A stretch of DNA of 64,000 nt, taken from positions 186,001 to 250,000 of the forward strand of contig NZ_FZPD01000005.1 of assembly GCF_900188325.1 (NCBI RefSeq), given 5' to 3'. Below, in pieces: positions 40,315 through 49,436 of the stretch. The stretch is from Ekhidna lutea (GTDB lineage: Bacteria; Bacteroidota; Bacteroidia; Cytophagales; Cyclobacteriaceae). The notes under the pieces were generated by a model. It was not told the origin of the DNA, ran no database searches, and saw only the letters and a program-made list of their open reading frames with translations. How positions within the stretch are numbered: the first letter of the stretch is position 1; each line of letters opens with the position of its first letter. Made by a program: the position numbers and the translations under genes.

Positions 40315-42027
40315 ATGAAAAAATCCCTTACCGTTTACCTGTGTCTTTTGACCGTACTTACTATTAGTTGTAATCAAACGACAGAAGGGCCAGAAATACA
40401 GGCCGACAAGATCATTTTTAATGGACCTATTTACACAATGGACGTGAAAAACCCAGCAGTGGAGGCTGTAGCTATCAAAGCGGATACTTTTCTATATGTT
40501 GGCTCAAGGGACGGTGTAGATGCTTTTTTAGGAGATTCAACCCGAATCATTGATTTAAACGGGCAGGCGATGGTGCCGGGACTTACAGAGGGCCATGCAC
40601 ACATAATGGGAGTGGGTTACAACCTATTGAATGTGGATTTACGTGAAGCAAAAAGTTATCAGGAGGTTGTGGATATGGTTGCGGAACGTGCAGCAAACAC
40701 CCCTGAAGGCACATGGATAACAGGCAGAGGGTGGCATCAGGATAAGTGGACCGAAAAGCCGGAGATGACCAATGGATTTCCCACCCACGACTTACTTAGT
40801 GAAGCTGTACCTAACCATCCGGTCTGGTTGAAACACGCCAGCGGGCATGCAGCTTTGGGTAATGCAAAAGCAATGGAAGTAGCTGGAATATCAAACCAAA
40901 CTTCGCAACCAGATGGTGGAGAGATATTTATGAGTGTGAGTGGTGAGCCTACCGGAATATTCAATGAAACGGCCCAAGGGTTGGTAACAAAATCAATTCC
41001 TGATGCCACAAAAGAGAGCGATGAGCAGGCTTTAAAACTTGCACTTGAACAGTGCTTTAAATACGGAATTACCGGATTTCATCAAGCCGGTTCTGGTCCG
41101 GATCATATAAACCTATACAAAGAATTTGCACAAAGGGGAGATTTAAAGCTTCGACTCTATGTCATGTTGAATGGTCGGGATGAGGCATTATTGAATGAAT
41201 ATTTTTCTAATGGCATAGAAGAGGACCTGTATGATAATCAGTTAACCGTTCGGTCTGTAAAATTATATGCTGATGGAGCTTTGGGATCCAGAGGCGCCTG
41301 GCTGCTAGAAGAATATACGGATGCACCGGGCGTACATGGACATAATGTGATGCCGATGGATGAAATTGAAGCAATTACAGCTAATGCATATAAGGCCGGC
41401 TTTCAGGTATGTGTTCATGCCATTGGAGATAGAGCAAATCGCGAGGTACTGGATATTTATGAGCGCACATTTAAATTGTATCCTGAAAGTGCCTCTAAGG
41501 AGCCTCGTTTTCGAATAGAGCATGCGCAACATTTTCATCCGGATGATATTCCAAGATTTGCAGAGATGGGCGTTATTCCTTCCATGCAGGCTATTCATAT
41601 GTCTTCGGACAGGCCATGGGCTATCGACAGGCTCGGTCAGCAACGCATTGAATGGGGGGCTTACATGTGGCAGACACTTCTACAGTCAGGAGCACGAATT
41701 GTTAATGGTACGGATGCACCAGTCGAGCCAATAACACCCCTTGCCAGCTTTTATGCTTCAGTAAGTAGAAAAACATTACAGGGAAATCCCGAAGGTGGTT
41801 ATGAGCCTGCCGAAAAAATGACCAGAGAACAGGCACTAAAGTCATATACCCTTGACGCTGCATATGCAGCATTCAGAGAAGACAGAAAGGGGAGTATAGA
41901 AACAGGTAAATGGGCAGACTTAACTATCCTTGATAAGAATATCATGACCATCCCCGAAGATCAAATTCTGGAGACCAACGTGTCAATGACTATCATTGGT
42001 GGTGAAATAGTATATGAAGCTGAATAA
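40315..42027 (+). CDS. YtcJ-like amidohydrolase lipoprotein
   Basis: This 570-residue metal-dependent hydrolase has a lipoprotein signal (LTVLTISC). It shows the amidohydrolase start GQAMVPGLTEGHAHIMG with the HxH motif, the RSVKLYADGALGSRGA segment with the likely carboxylated Lys, VCVHAIGDRANRE, FRIEHAQH and the final metal Asp in VNGTDAPVEP. The YtcJ subgroup includes amidases and carbamoylases; the substrate is unknown. The ATG at 40315 is chosen because it puts the signal peptide at the N-terminus; the frame is open 13 codons further upstream. It is followed 12 bases later by murB. Confidence 0.9.
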   Translation: MKKSLTVYLCLLTVLTISCNQTTEGPEIQADKIIFNGPIYTMDVKNPAVEAVAIKADTFLYVGSRDGVDAFLGDSTRIIDLNGQAMVPGLTEGHAHIMGVGYNLLNVDLREAKSYQEVVDMVAERAANTPEGTWITGRGWHQDKWTEKPEMTNGFPTHDLLSEAVPNHPVWLKHASGHAALGNAKAMEVAGISNQTSQPDGGEIFMSVSGEPTGIFNETAQGLVTKSIPDATKESDEQALKLALEQCFKYGITGFHQAGSGPDHINLYKEFAQRGDLKLRLYVMLNGRDEALLNEYFSNGIEEDLYDNQLTVRSVKLYADGALGSRGAWLLEEYTDAPGVHGHNVMPMDEIEAITANAYKAGFQVCVHAIGDRANREVLDIYERTFKLYPESASKEPRFRIEHAQHFHPDDIPRFAEMGVIPSMQAIHMSSDRPWAIDRLGQQRIEWGAYMWQTLLQSGARIVNGTDAPVEPITPLASFYASVSRKTLQGNPEGGYEPAEKMTREQALKSYTLDAAYAAFREDRKGSIETGKWADLTILDKNIMTIPEDQILETNVSMTIIGGEIVYEAE

Positions 42028-42039
42028 CAGGAAATTACC

Positions 42040-43056
42040 TTGATCGTACAGCAAAACGTTTCATTAAAACCCTATAACACCTTCGGATTGGATGAGAATG
42101 CCGGTTTTTTGGCTATCGTTGATTCCATCGAAGACCTGGATGAAATATTTCAAACCGGGAGGTTCAGAGCGCAGAAAAAAATGATCCTTGGTGGAGGCTC
42201 CAATGTCTTATTTACGCGAGGCTTTACGGGCCTCATTGCGAAAAATGAGATTAGAGGAATCCAGGTTCTCAATGAAACGGAAGAAGATGTATTGGTTTCA
42301 GTAGGTGGTGGTGAAAACTGGCATCAGTTTGTGCTTTGGTGCGTGGAAAAAGGATATGGGGGAGTTGAAAACCTGTCTTTGATTCCAGGCACAGTAGGGG
42401 CGGCTCCCATGCAAAATATTGGAGCATATGGTGTCGAACTAAAGGAAGTGTTTCATTCGCTTGAGGCCTATGAGATCAAAACTGGTAAAACCATTTCCTT
42501 TTTTAAAGAAGATTGTAAGTTCGGATATCGCTTTTCTATTTTTAAAGGTGAACTCAGGGATGAGTTTGTAATCACTAAGGTGTTTTTCAAACTATTTAAG
42601 AAGCCGAAATTCAATATTTCTTATGGGGCCATTAAAGAAACATTGGAAGAGATGGGGGTGCAGGAGCTGACACTAAAGAATGTCAGCCAGGCAGTAATTA
42701 ATATTCGTCAGTCCAAACTTCCTGACCCAATGGATATTGGAAATGCAGGCAGCTTCTTTAAGAACCCGATTATTGAAAAACTACATTTTGAGGCCCTTGA
42801 GGCTCAGTTTCCTGATATTAAAAGTTACCCTATTAACGCTGAGTCTATTAAAATCCCTGCAGGATGGTTGATTGAAAAAGCGGGATGGAAAGGTTTCAAG
42901 AATGGGGAGGTAGGCGTTCATGACCGACAGGCCTTAGTGTTGGTTAACCATGGAAGTGGACGTGGTAAAGACCTTTACAAACTTTCTAAAGACATTCAGA
43001 AGTCCATTCACAACCAGTTTGGCATAGAGCTGGAGCGAGAAGTGAATGTGATTTGA
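42040..43056 (+). CDS. murB: UDP-N-acetylmuramate dehydrogenase
   Basis: This 338-residue flavoprotein reduces enolpyruvyl-UDP-GlcNAc in peptidoglycan synthesis. NVSLKPYNTFGLDENA starts the FAD domain, ILGGGSNVLF and LSLIPGTVGAAPMQNIGAYG bind FAD, and the catalytic Ser and Glu are in NAGSFFKNP and the C-terminal EREVNVI. The 338-residue length with this C-terminal motif matches E. coli-type MurB. The TTG start lies 12 bases after the amidohydrolase stop. It is tail to tail with the GNAT gene, whose stop shares TGATCA with it. Confidence 0.95.
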   Translation: MIVQQNVSLKPYNTFGLDENAGFLAIVDSIEDLDEIFQTGRFRAQKKMILGGGSNVLFTRGFTGLIAKNEIRGIQVLNETEEDVLVSVGGGENWHQFVLWCVEKGYGGVENLSLIPGTVGAAPMQNIGAYGVELKEVFHSLEAYEIKTGKTISFFKEDCKFGYRFSIFKGELRDEFVITKVFFKLFKKPKFNISYGAIKETLEEMGVQELTLKNVSQAVINIRQSKLPDPMDIGNAGSFFKNPIIEKLHFEALEAQFPDIKSYPINAESIKIPAGWLIEKAGWKGFKNGEVGVHDRQALVLVNHGSGRGKDLYKLSKDIQKSIHNQFGIELEREVNVI

Positions 43057-43503
43057 TCACGATTGAGATTTTTCAAACCCTTCTTTAGTTAAGATCATTG
43101 GCGTAATAGGAATACTATAAAATTCAGAGGTAGATCCAGTGACTTTTGCACCCAATGACAAGAGCAACTTCACGGTAATGTCTCTTGCATCAATTACTAT
43201 TTCTTCTACCCCTGTCTGAAACAAATCTGAAAAGGATTGAACGGCCAGCTTTTTTCCAAGCCCATGACCTCTCTGGTTTGAACCTACGGCCAGACGCCCC
43301 CAGTGCCATTCTTTACCGTCTTTCCAGGCGGCTACTGTTCCAACAATTCCTTCACTTCTGACGCACCACCAAAATTGTTCATCAAATGGGAGTGGAATGA
43401 GTTCTTTTGGAATGTGTTGCTCTTTCGTGAAGACCAACTCCAAAAAAGTATACGCTTGCGGTAGCAATGATTTATCTAGTTTTTCAACTTCCAATCGATT
43501 CAT
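43057..43503 (-). CDS. GNAT-family N-acetyltransferase
   Basis: This 148-residue protein has the GNAT pattern: LAVGSNQRGHGLGKKLAVQSF is the acetyl-CoA pyrophosphate loop (Q/RxxGxG/A). Short hydrophobic strands and a C-terminal segment with DARDITVKLLLSLGAK follow. The substrate is unknown. An in-frame TTG 9 bases upstream is possible; the ATG at 43503 is preferred. Confidence 0.85.
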   Translation of the reverse strand: MNRLEVEKLDKSLLPQAYTFLELVFTKEQHIPKELIPLPFDEQFWWCVRSEGIVGTVAAWKDGKEWHWGRLAVGSNQRGHGLGKKLAVQSFSDLFQTGVEEIVIDARDITVKLLLSLGAKVTGSTSEFYSIPITPMILTKEGFEKSQS

Positions 43504-43559
43504 ATTTTTCAATATTCCGATTAAAGTAATGCAATGAGGTAAGAATTGCAGAAATATTT

Positions 43560-44729
43560 ATGTGGTTATTTTCGAGGATGATTGAGCAACCCCTCTACAT
43601 CCTTGCAGTCCTTTTCTTTTTGATATTCCTGAGTGAGTACCTATGTAAGCACACGTTTCTAAAACACATCAGCAGCTCGTTGCTGGTGATCATATTGGGA
43701 GCGATTGTAGCAAACCTTGAGTTGATTCCGTCCGCATCAGATGCCACCCCGGTCTATGATGCCATATTTCAATATGTAGCACCAGCCAGTATTTTCTTTT
43801 TGCTGTTAGGTGTTAACCTGAAACAGTTAAAAAAAGCAGGACTTCCTATGCTCATAGCATTTGTACTAGGCTCGGCAGGTACAATGATTGGAGTTGTGGT
43901 AGCCTTGCAACTGATTGATTATCAAGCTGTATTTGGGGTAAACTATGCAGCAATAGCGGGTATGATGACCGGAACTTATACTGGTGGGAGTGCCAATTTC
44001 AATGCGGTGGCATTACACTATGAGGTTTTTAGGGAAGGTGCCATTTTCACCGGAGTGGTAGTGGCTGATAATATCGTTACGGCTGTTTGGATGATGATCA
44101 CCCTCAGCATACCGGTCTTTATGCAAAAAATACGCCCTCATAAGGAGGTGATCAAAGGGGACAACCATGACGGTGAAGCAGAACGGGAAGAAGAAGCCAT
44201 CAATCCTTCAAACCTGGCCATTTTGCTGGCTGTTGGAGTGGCTGCAATCTGGATATCTAACGAGCTTTCAGCTTGGATGGAAGCCGCTGGTTTCGGGATT
44301 CCTTCCATTTTAATACTAACCACTATTGCATTGATTCTGGCACAAGTGGGGACAGTCCAGCGAATAGCCGGGGCGAAGCTTTTAGGTATGTTTGCGGTTT
44401 ATCTTTTTCTGGTAGTGGTTGGGGCATATTGTGAGATTGGAGCGCTTGTTTCAGTCGGCGCACATGCTTTTGATATACTGCTATTCACTGTTATGATTGT
44501 AGTAATTCACGGGGTGTTTTTATTGATATGTGGCGTGCTGTTAAAGTCAGACTGGTCGATTATCGCTGTGGCCTCTCAAGCAAACATCGGAGGTGCAAGT
44601 ACCGCACTGGCACTCGCTAAAAGTGTAAAACGAAACGATTTGATCCTGCCATCTATCCTGGCCGGTTCCCTGGGTTATGGATTGGGAACATACCTTGGCT
44701 TTTTGGTCGCAGGAATTTTGGGTGGGTGA
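43560..44729 (+). CDS. DUF819 family membrane protein
   Basis: This 389-residue membrane protein has about ten hydrophobic segments and the DUF819 (YjcL-like) pattern, including MMTGTYTGGSANFNAVALHYEVF and, in the second half, ASQANIGGASTALALAKS. The two related GGS/GGA repeats are probably substrate-binding loops of an inverted-repeat transporter. Substrate unknown. ATG codons at 43560 and 43578 are both possible. Confidence 0.9.
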   Translation: MWLFSRMIEQPLYILAVLFFLIFLSEYLCKHTFLKHISSSLLVIILGAIVANLELIPSASDATPVYDAIFQYVAPASIFFLLLGVNLKQLKKAGLPMLIAFVLGSAGTMIGVVVALQLIDYQAVFGVNYAAIAGMMTGTYTGGSANFNAVALHYEVFREGAIFTGVVVADNIVTAVWMMITLSIPVFMQKIRPHKEVIKGDNHDGEAEREEEAINPSNLAILLAVGVAAIWISNELSAWMEAAGFGIPSILILTTIALILAQVGTVQRIAGAKLLGMFAVYLFLVVVGAYCEIGALVSVGAHAFDILLFTVMIVVIHGVFLLICGVLLKSDWSIIAVASQANIGGASTALALAKSVKRNDLILPSILAGSLGYGLGTYLGFLVAGILGG

Positions 44730-44773
44730 TTTGGAATTTAAATATCCAAGTCAAAGCCTGTTTTGATTTTAAA

Positions 44774-44805
44774 ATAAAAAAAGCCAGACCTTACAGCCCG
44801 GCTTT
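44774..44805 (-). terminator. terminator of the S9 peptidase gene
   Basis: On the minus strand AAAGCCGGGC and GTCTGGCTTT pair with one weak position around a 6-base loop, followed by TTTTTTTATTTT. Confidence 0.85.
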
Positions 44806-44827
44806 CCTTCAGGTTGGTTATTAGACG

Positions 44828-47284
44828 TTAGTCTTCATCCACTTCCATTTCAACGGTTGTTTCCATTGGGTCTTTGTTTTTCACATTCTCCTCCAACCAT
44901 TTGTCTTGCTCCCATAGTACATGCATGATGCTCTCTTTGGCACGATAGCCGTGACTTTCTTTTGGTAGCATCACCAGACGTGCTGGTGCACCCAAACCTT
45001 TTAGTGCGTTGAAATAACGCTCACTTTGCATCGGGTAGGTTCCGGAGTTATTATCGGCTTTTCCATGTATCAATAGGAGGGGTGTTTTCATTTTGTCCGC
45101 ATGCATAAACGGTGACATGGTGTAGTACACCTCGGGTGCATCCCAATAGGATCGTTCTTCTCGCTGAAACCCAAACGGAGTGAGTGTTCGATTGTAGGCA
45201 CCACTCCGCGCTATGCCAGCTGCAAACAAATTCGAATGACTCAAAAGATTCGCCACCATAAATGCACCATAGGAGTGGCCTCCCACACCTACACGATTAC
45301 GGTCGATATAGCCCAGTTCGTCGACAGCATCAATCGCTGCTTTACCATTTGCTACAAGCTGTTTCCTGAATGTATCGTTGGGCTCTTCATCTCCCTCACC
45401 AACAATAGGAAAGGCAGCATCATCCAATACCACGTAACCACGAGTTACCCAGAATATTGGCGAACCGTACCATGGGTAAATGAATTCGTTTGGATTTGTA
45501 GTATTCTGTCCGGCACTGGACTTGTCTTTGTACTCAACCGGATATGCCCACAAGATCATAGGCATTTTTTCTTTCTTCTCTTTATCATATCCTACCGGTA
45601 GGTAGAGCGTACCAGTCAGCTCAAGTCCATCATCACGTTTATAGGTAATCACTTCCTTGTGCACATCCTGAATGCTTTTGAATGGATTCTCAAATTGTGT
45701 GATAGGTTTTAAGGCTATCTTCTTTTTGATGTTGCGTAAGTAGTAATTTGGATACTCGGTCGGAGATTCAATTCGAACCAGGATTTCTCCCTTCTTCATA
45801 TCTATCGCGTCTACCAGATCTTCTACTTTGTCTGTGTATGCAGATTGATACAGTCTTTTGGTCTCACCACTTTCCAGGTTTATTTGATCTACAAAAGGAA
45901 ACTGACCTTCATCAGTAAAGCCATCACCCATCAGGTAAGCATTTCCATTGTCAATAGAAAGGACTGACTGATTATAGTTGTTTTTTGTAGTTACGAAATT
46001 CCCCGGATTACTATAGGCATCCTGGTAGTTTCGATCGAAGATGATTTTAGCCTCTTTCGAATTATCCGATGGGTTAAATACGTATGTTTTTGTGTTTCTA
46101 TTATCAAACCAATAGTCATAGGCTACAGCGACCTCATTGGTTCCCCAGGTGATCGCAGAGAAGCGATTTTTGGTTTTCAGCAGGGATCGTTCTTCCCCGG
46201 AGAATGGTGCGGGAAGCTCAAATACCTCATCCCGGTATTCCATTTCGTTGGCAGGATCGCCACCATCTAGTGCCAACGCCCAAACCATCGTGGCTGGCTT
46301 ATCCCCACGCCAACTAAATGATCGCTTTTTATCAGTAGTGGCCATAAAACCTTTTGGACGCACTTCATCAACCGGCATATCGAGTAGCTGCTTCACCAAC
46401 TCCCCATTTTTGCTATAGATGGATGTTTCTGAAGCAAAACGGTAATATGGAACCAGGTAGGAGAACGGTCTCTTTATGGTTGTCATCAGCACATAATTTC
46501 CATCAGGTGAGAAGTCCATTCCTCTGTGCATACCAGTGTCCATCCACTTTGACGTGTTGCCATCCAGTGTTACTTTATGTATCTCGGATCGCGCCAACTG
46601 CTCAAAGTTCTTTTCATCCGTAGGATCTGTTAGTAGATCCTGATAGGTACGATTTTGTGCTTTTGCGCCAGTGCTTTCTGTCACTGTTGGTCCGGTTGGT
46701 ACGGCTGTTTCTGTATCAATAAGGGGCTCACGGTCTCCGGGGAGCATCTTTACAAGTAAAGCCTTGTTGTCGGTAAACCAGGTCATCGGCCAACCCATAT
46801 TGGCATTTGCGCCAGCATTGGTCAACTTCTTGGCCGAACCTTTTTCTACATCCAGCACCCATATTTCCACGCCTGTCGTTGTGGTGTGAGAGAAAGCCAT
46901 CATGCTTTCATCCGGAGACCAGCTGAAATACGCCAGTCGAGGGTTTTCAGGTAGTCCGGTCACTTGCTTGGCATCCGCATCAAAGGCTTTTTTCACCTTG
47001 ATGTTGTTGTAGAAAGTGGTACGGCTCCCGATATTGGTCACCGGGTTGATTCGTAATCCACCTAGTCGCAGTTCTTCTTCAGAAAGTTCTGCGATGGTCT
47101 TGTATGCATTGCGGTAAAGCAGCACAACGTTTTCACCCTTATTGTCAATGCGTACCCAGGGTGCGAGCGGAGCATCAATAAGCTCTTTGATCTCCTGGGG
47201 TGGTTCCTGATACTCAAGACCTCCTTGTGCGAAGGAGCCCACGCCCAAAGCAACCAGTGATAGATAATTTAATATACGTTTCAT
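44828..47284 (-). CDS. S9-family prolyl-oligopeptidase-like secreted peptidase
   Basis: This 818-residue protein has a signal peptide (MKRILNYLSLVALGVGSFAQ), an N-terminal beta-propeller (many YFSWSPDE-type strands) and a C-terminal alpha/beta hydrolase domain. The catalytic Ser is in GVGGHSYGAFM near residue 670, the Asp in LIHGKADNNSG and the His in PKESHGY. The family cleaves peptides in the periplasm or outside the cell; this group includes glutamyl endopeptidase-like enzymes. Length is normal. It is divergent from the two-component system. Confidence 0.92.
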   Translation of the reverse strand: MKRILNYLSLVALGVGSFAQGGLEYQEPPQEIKELIDAPLAPWVRIDNKGENVVLLYRNAYKTIAELSEEELRLGGLRINPVTNIGSRTTFYNNIKVKKAFDADAKQVTGLPENPRLAYFSWSPDESMMAFSHTTTTGVEIWVLDVEKGSAKKLTNAGANANMGWPMTWFTDNKALLVKMLPGDREPLIDTETAVPTGPTVTESTGAKAQNRTYQDLLTDPTDEKNFEQLARSEIHKVTLDGNTSKWMDTGMHRGMDFSPDGNYVLMTTIKRPFSYLVPYYRFASETSIYSKNGELVKQLLDMPVDEVRPKGFMATTDKKRSFSWRGDKPATMVWALALDGGDPANEMEYRDEVFELPAPFSGEERSLLKTKNRFSAITWGTNEVAVAYDYWFDNRNTKTYVFNPSDNSKEAKIIFDRNYQDAYSNPGNFVTTKNNYNQSVLSIDNGNAYLMGDGFTDEGQFPFVDQINLESGETKRLYQSAYTDKVEDLVDAIDMKKGEILVRIESPTEYPNYYLRNIKKKIALKPITQFENPFKSIQDVHKEVITYKRDDGLELTGTLYLPVGYDKEKKEKMPMILWAYPVEYKDKSSAGQNTTNPNEFIYPWYGSPIFWVTRGYVVLDDAAFPIVGEGDEEPNDTFRKQLVANGKAAIDAVDELGYIDRNRVGVGGHSYGAFMVANLLSHSNLFAAGIARSGAYNRTLTPFGFQREERSYWDAPEVYYTMSPFMHADKMKTPLLLIHGKADNNSGTYPMQSERYFNALKGLGAPARLVMLPKESHGYRAKESIMHVLWEQDKWLEENVKNKDPMETTVEMEVDED

Positions 47285-47411
47285 GATCCAGCTGTTAAAT
47301 TGATTGAATCCATGAAGTTATAAAATAAAGAACTTCGATTTTGACCGTTTGTGTAATGGAATTCCCCTTAGTACAAAAGCCCAATTTCAAAATTGCTTCA
47401 AAAAGGCACTT

Positions 47412-47419
47412 TATGTTTG
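47412..47419 (+). promoter_or_regulatory. -7 box TATGTTTG before the response regulator
   Basis: An exact TAnnTTTG match ends 4 bases before the ATG at 47424, implying a leaderless mRNA. A TTG lies 16 bases upstream, shorter than usual. Confidence 0.5.
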
Positions 47420-47423
47420 CTTT

Positions 47424-48101
47424 ATGAAATTACTGTTGGTGGAAGATCAGGAAGAGCTCGCATCCAGCATTCGAAACTATTTTTCGAAAGAAGGTGATGT
47501 GTGCGAGGTTGCCGACTCCTTTGCAAAGGCTACAGAGAAACTCTATGCATTTTCCTATGATGTCCTTTTGTTGGATTTGATGCTGCCTGATGGGGATGGA
47601 CTATCCCTTTTGAGGGTGATAAAAGAGAACTGGACAGATATGGGTGTGGTTATAATTTCGGCAAAAAACGCATTGAATGATAAGCTTAAAGGGCTGGAAT
47701 TGGGCGCTGATGATTACCTCCCTAAACCATTTCATTTGGCTGAGCTAAATGCTAGAGCAAATGCTGTGTACAGAAGAAGGAAGCAGGATGGAAAACGAAC
47801 GTTGAGTTTTAACGAAATAGAGCTTAACCTGGATAACCATGAGGTAATGGTGAACGATAAGTCGATTGAGCTGACCCGAAAGGAGTATGAGTTGCTGCAT
47901 TACTTTGTTGTGAACCAAAACAGGTTGCTAACCAAGCAAGCCATTGCGGAGCATCTTTGGGGGGATTATATGGATACAATGGATTCGTTTGATTTTGTGT
48001 ATCAGCATATTAAAAACCTTAGAAAGAAGATTATGGAAGCAGGAGGCAAGGATTATTTAAAAACAGTTTATGGTGCAGGATATAAAATGAAGGACGAATG
48101 A
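47424..48101 (+). CDS. OmpR-family response regulator
   Basis: This 225-residue protein has a receiver domain (MKLLLVEDQEELASSI; phospho-acceptor Asp in VLLLDLMLPDGDG) and a C-terminal winged helix (LTRKEYELLHYFVVNQNRLLTKQAI; VKTVYGAGYKM at the end). It overlaps the histidine kinase gene by 4 bases (ATGA), so they are a two-component pair. The target may be the beta-barrel gene downstream. The ATG is supported by the -7 box; the upstream 25 codons are rejected. Confidence 0.94.
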   Translation: MKLLLVEDQEELASSIRNYFSKEGDVCEVADSFAKATEKLYAFSYDVLLLDLMLPDGDGLSLLRVIKENWTDMGVVIISAKNALNDKLKGLELGADDYLPKPFHLAELNARANAVYRRRKQDGKRTLSFNEIELNLDNHEVMVNDKSIELTRKEYELLHYFVVNQNRLLTKQAIAEHLWGDYMDTMDSFDFVYQHIKNLRKKIMEAGGKDYLKTVYGAGYKMKDE

Positions 48102-49351
48102 ATCTGATCGCACGTATAACCATACTTTTTGTGTTTGTCTCGCTGGTCGTATTTCTTATTGGCGGAGTGATCAGCTTCAATGTAATGATGCGTGAAGTGA
48201 ATTTTGAGCAACGCAGGTTTTTGATTGAACGACTAGATGGCTTGGAAAAGCGGTTGGAGCGAAGACCTGTTAAAGACACAGCCAGCTGGACTAAGCTAAA
48301 GATCATTCGGATGCCTGAGCTTATGGAGGATAGGACCTCCTTTTCTGATACGGTGGTGATGCACAATCAACTGGATCGACTGGAGCCTCACCTACGCCTT
48401 GATGCTGTCAGGACTGTAGATGGAGTAAGTTACCAAATAAGCTTGTATGATATCATCATCGAACCGGATGATATAAGAGACGGTTTGGTTGAGTCATTGG
48501 TGACAATGTATTTAATTCTGCTTGGGGCTGTTTTAATTATTGGATTTATGGCTTCTTATTTCATCCTTCGGCCATTCAATGTCACACTTGATATCATAAA
48601 AAACTTCTCGCTAACGGGTTCTAATCAACAAGTTGTTTTCCAAAAATCTAATGTTATTGAATTCAATCGATTAAACCATTTTTTGGAAGAAATGACTAAT
48701 AAGGTTCGCTCTGACTATCAATCGCTGAAGGAATTTTCTGAAAATGCGTCACATGAACTACAAACCCCACTTGCTATCGTCCAAAGTAAGCTGGAGGTAC
48801 TGATGGACGGAGAAAACCTAACGGAAGAGCAGTTAGAACAAATCAGCTTTGTTCAAAGCGCCATAAAGCGATTGAGTAACCTCAGTAATGCGTTGGCTTT
48901 ACTTACCAAAATTGAAAATAGAGAGTTTGAAAATGTATCGGAGGTGGATCTCTCAGGTCTGCTATCCAAAATGCTGGAAGAATTCAAAGAGTTGATAGAG
49001 CTAAAGTCAATCGAGCGAGATGAATCAATTACTGAAACAGCAAAAATTCAGGCTGATCAGGTGTTGATTGAGCTGATGCTTACAAACCTGATCAACAATG
49101 CTATTCGACACAACTGGGAGGGCGGTAAAATTAAAGTTGATCTCAATGGGTCAGAACTAACTATAAGCAATACCGGGCAAGAATTAACCATTCCGGGAGA
49201 TCAGCTTTTTGAGCGATTCAAAAAATCAAATCAAAGCAGCCACTCGATGGGGCTTGGTCTGGCTATTGTGAAAAAGATCTGTGATTATTATGATTATGAA
49301 ATTGGGTATGAATACAAAGACGATTTTCATACCATTCACATACGGTTTTGA
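48098..49351 (+). CDS. sensor histidine kinase
   Basis: The 417-residue kinase has two membrane segments (residues about 5-28 and 137-160) around a periplasmic sensor domain. A HAMP-like linker follows, then the H-box ENASHELQTPLAIVQSKLEVL near residue 225 and a HATPase domain with NNAIRH (N box) and GLGLAIVKKIC (G box). It overlaps the regulator by 4 bases. The signal is unknown. Confidence 0.93.
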   Translation: MNLIARITILFVFVSLVVFLIGGVISFNVMMREVNFEQRRFLIERLDGLEKRLERRPVKDTASWTKLKIIRMPELMEDRTSFSDTVVMHNQLDRLEPHLRLDAVRTVDGVSYQISLYDIIIEPDDIRDGLVESLVTMYLILLGAVLIIGFMASYFILRPFNVTLDIIKNFSLTGSNQQVVFQKSNVIEFNRLNHFLEEMTNKVRSDYQSLKEFSENASHELQTPLAIVQSKLEVLMDGENLTEEQLEQISFVQSAIKRLSNLSNALALLTKIENREFENVSEVDLSGLLSKMLEEFKELIELKSIERDESITETAKIQADQVLIELMLTNLINNAIRHNWEGGKIKVDLNGSELTISNTGQELTIPGDQLFERFKKSNQSSHSMGLGLAIVKKICDYYDYEIGYEYKDDFHTIHIRF

Positions 49352-49436
49352 CCTTCGGTAGAAAGAATTTTAAATCTTCAGAATTGCTTCAAATTTCACT
49401 CAAACATGCATCAAATATGCGTGTTAATCTTGTATC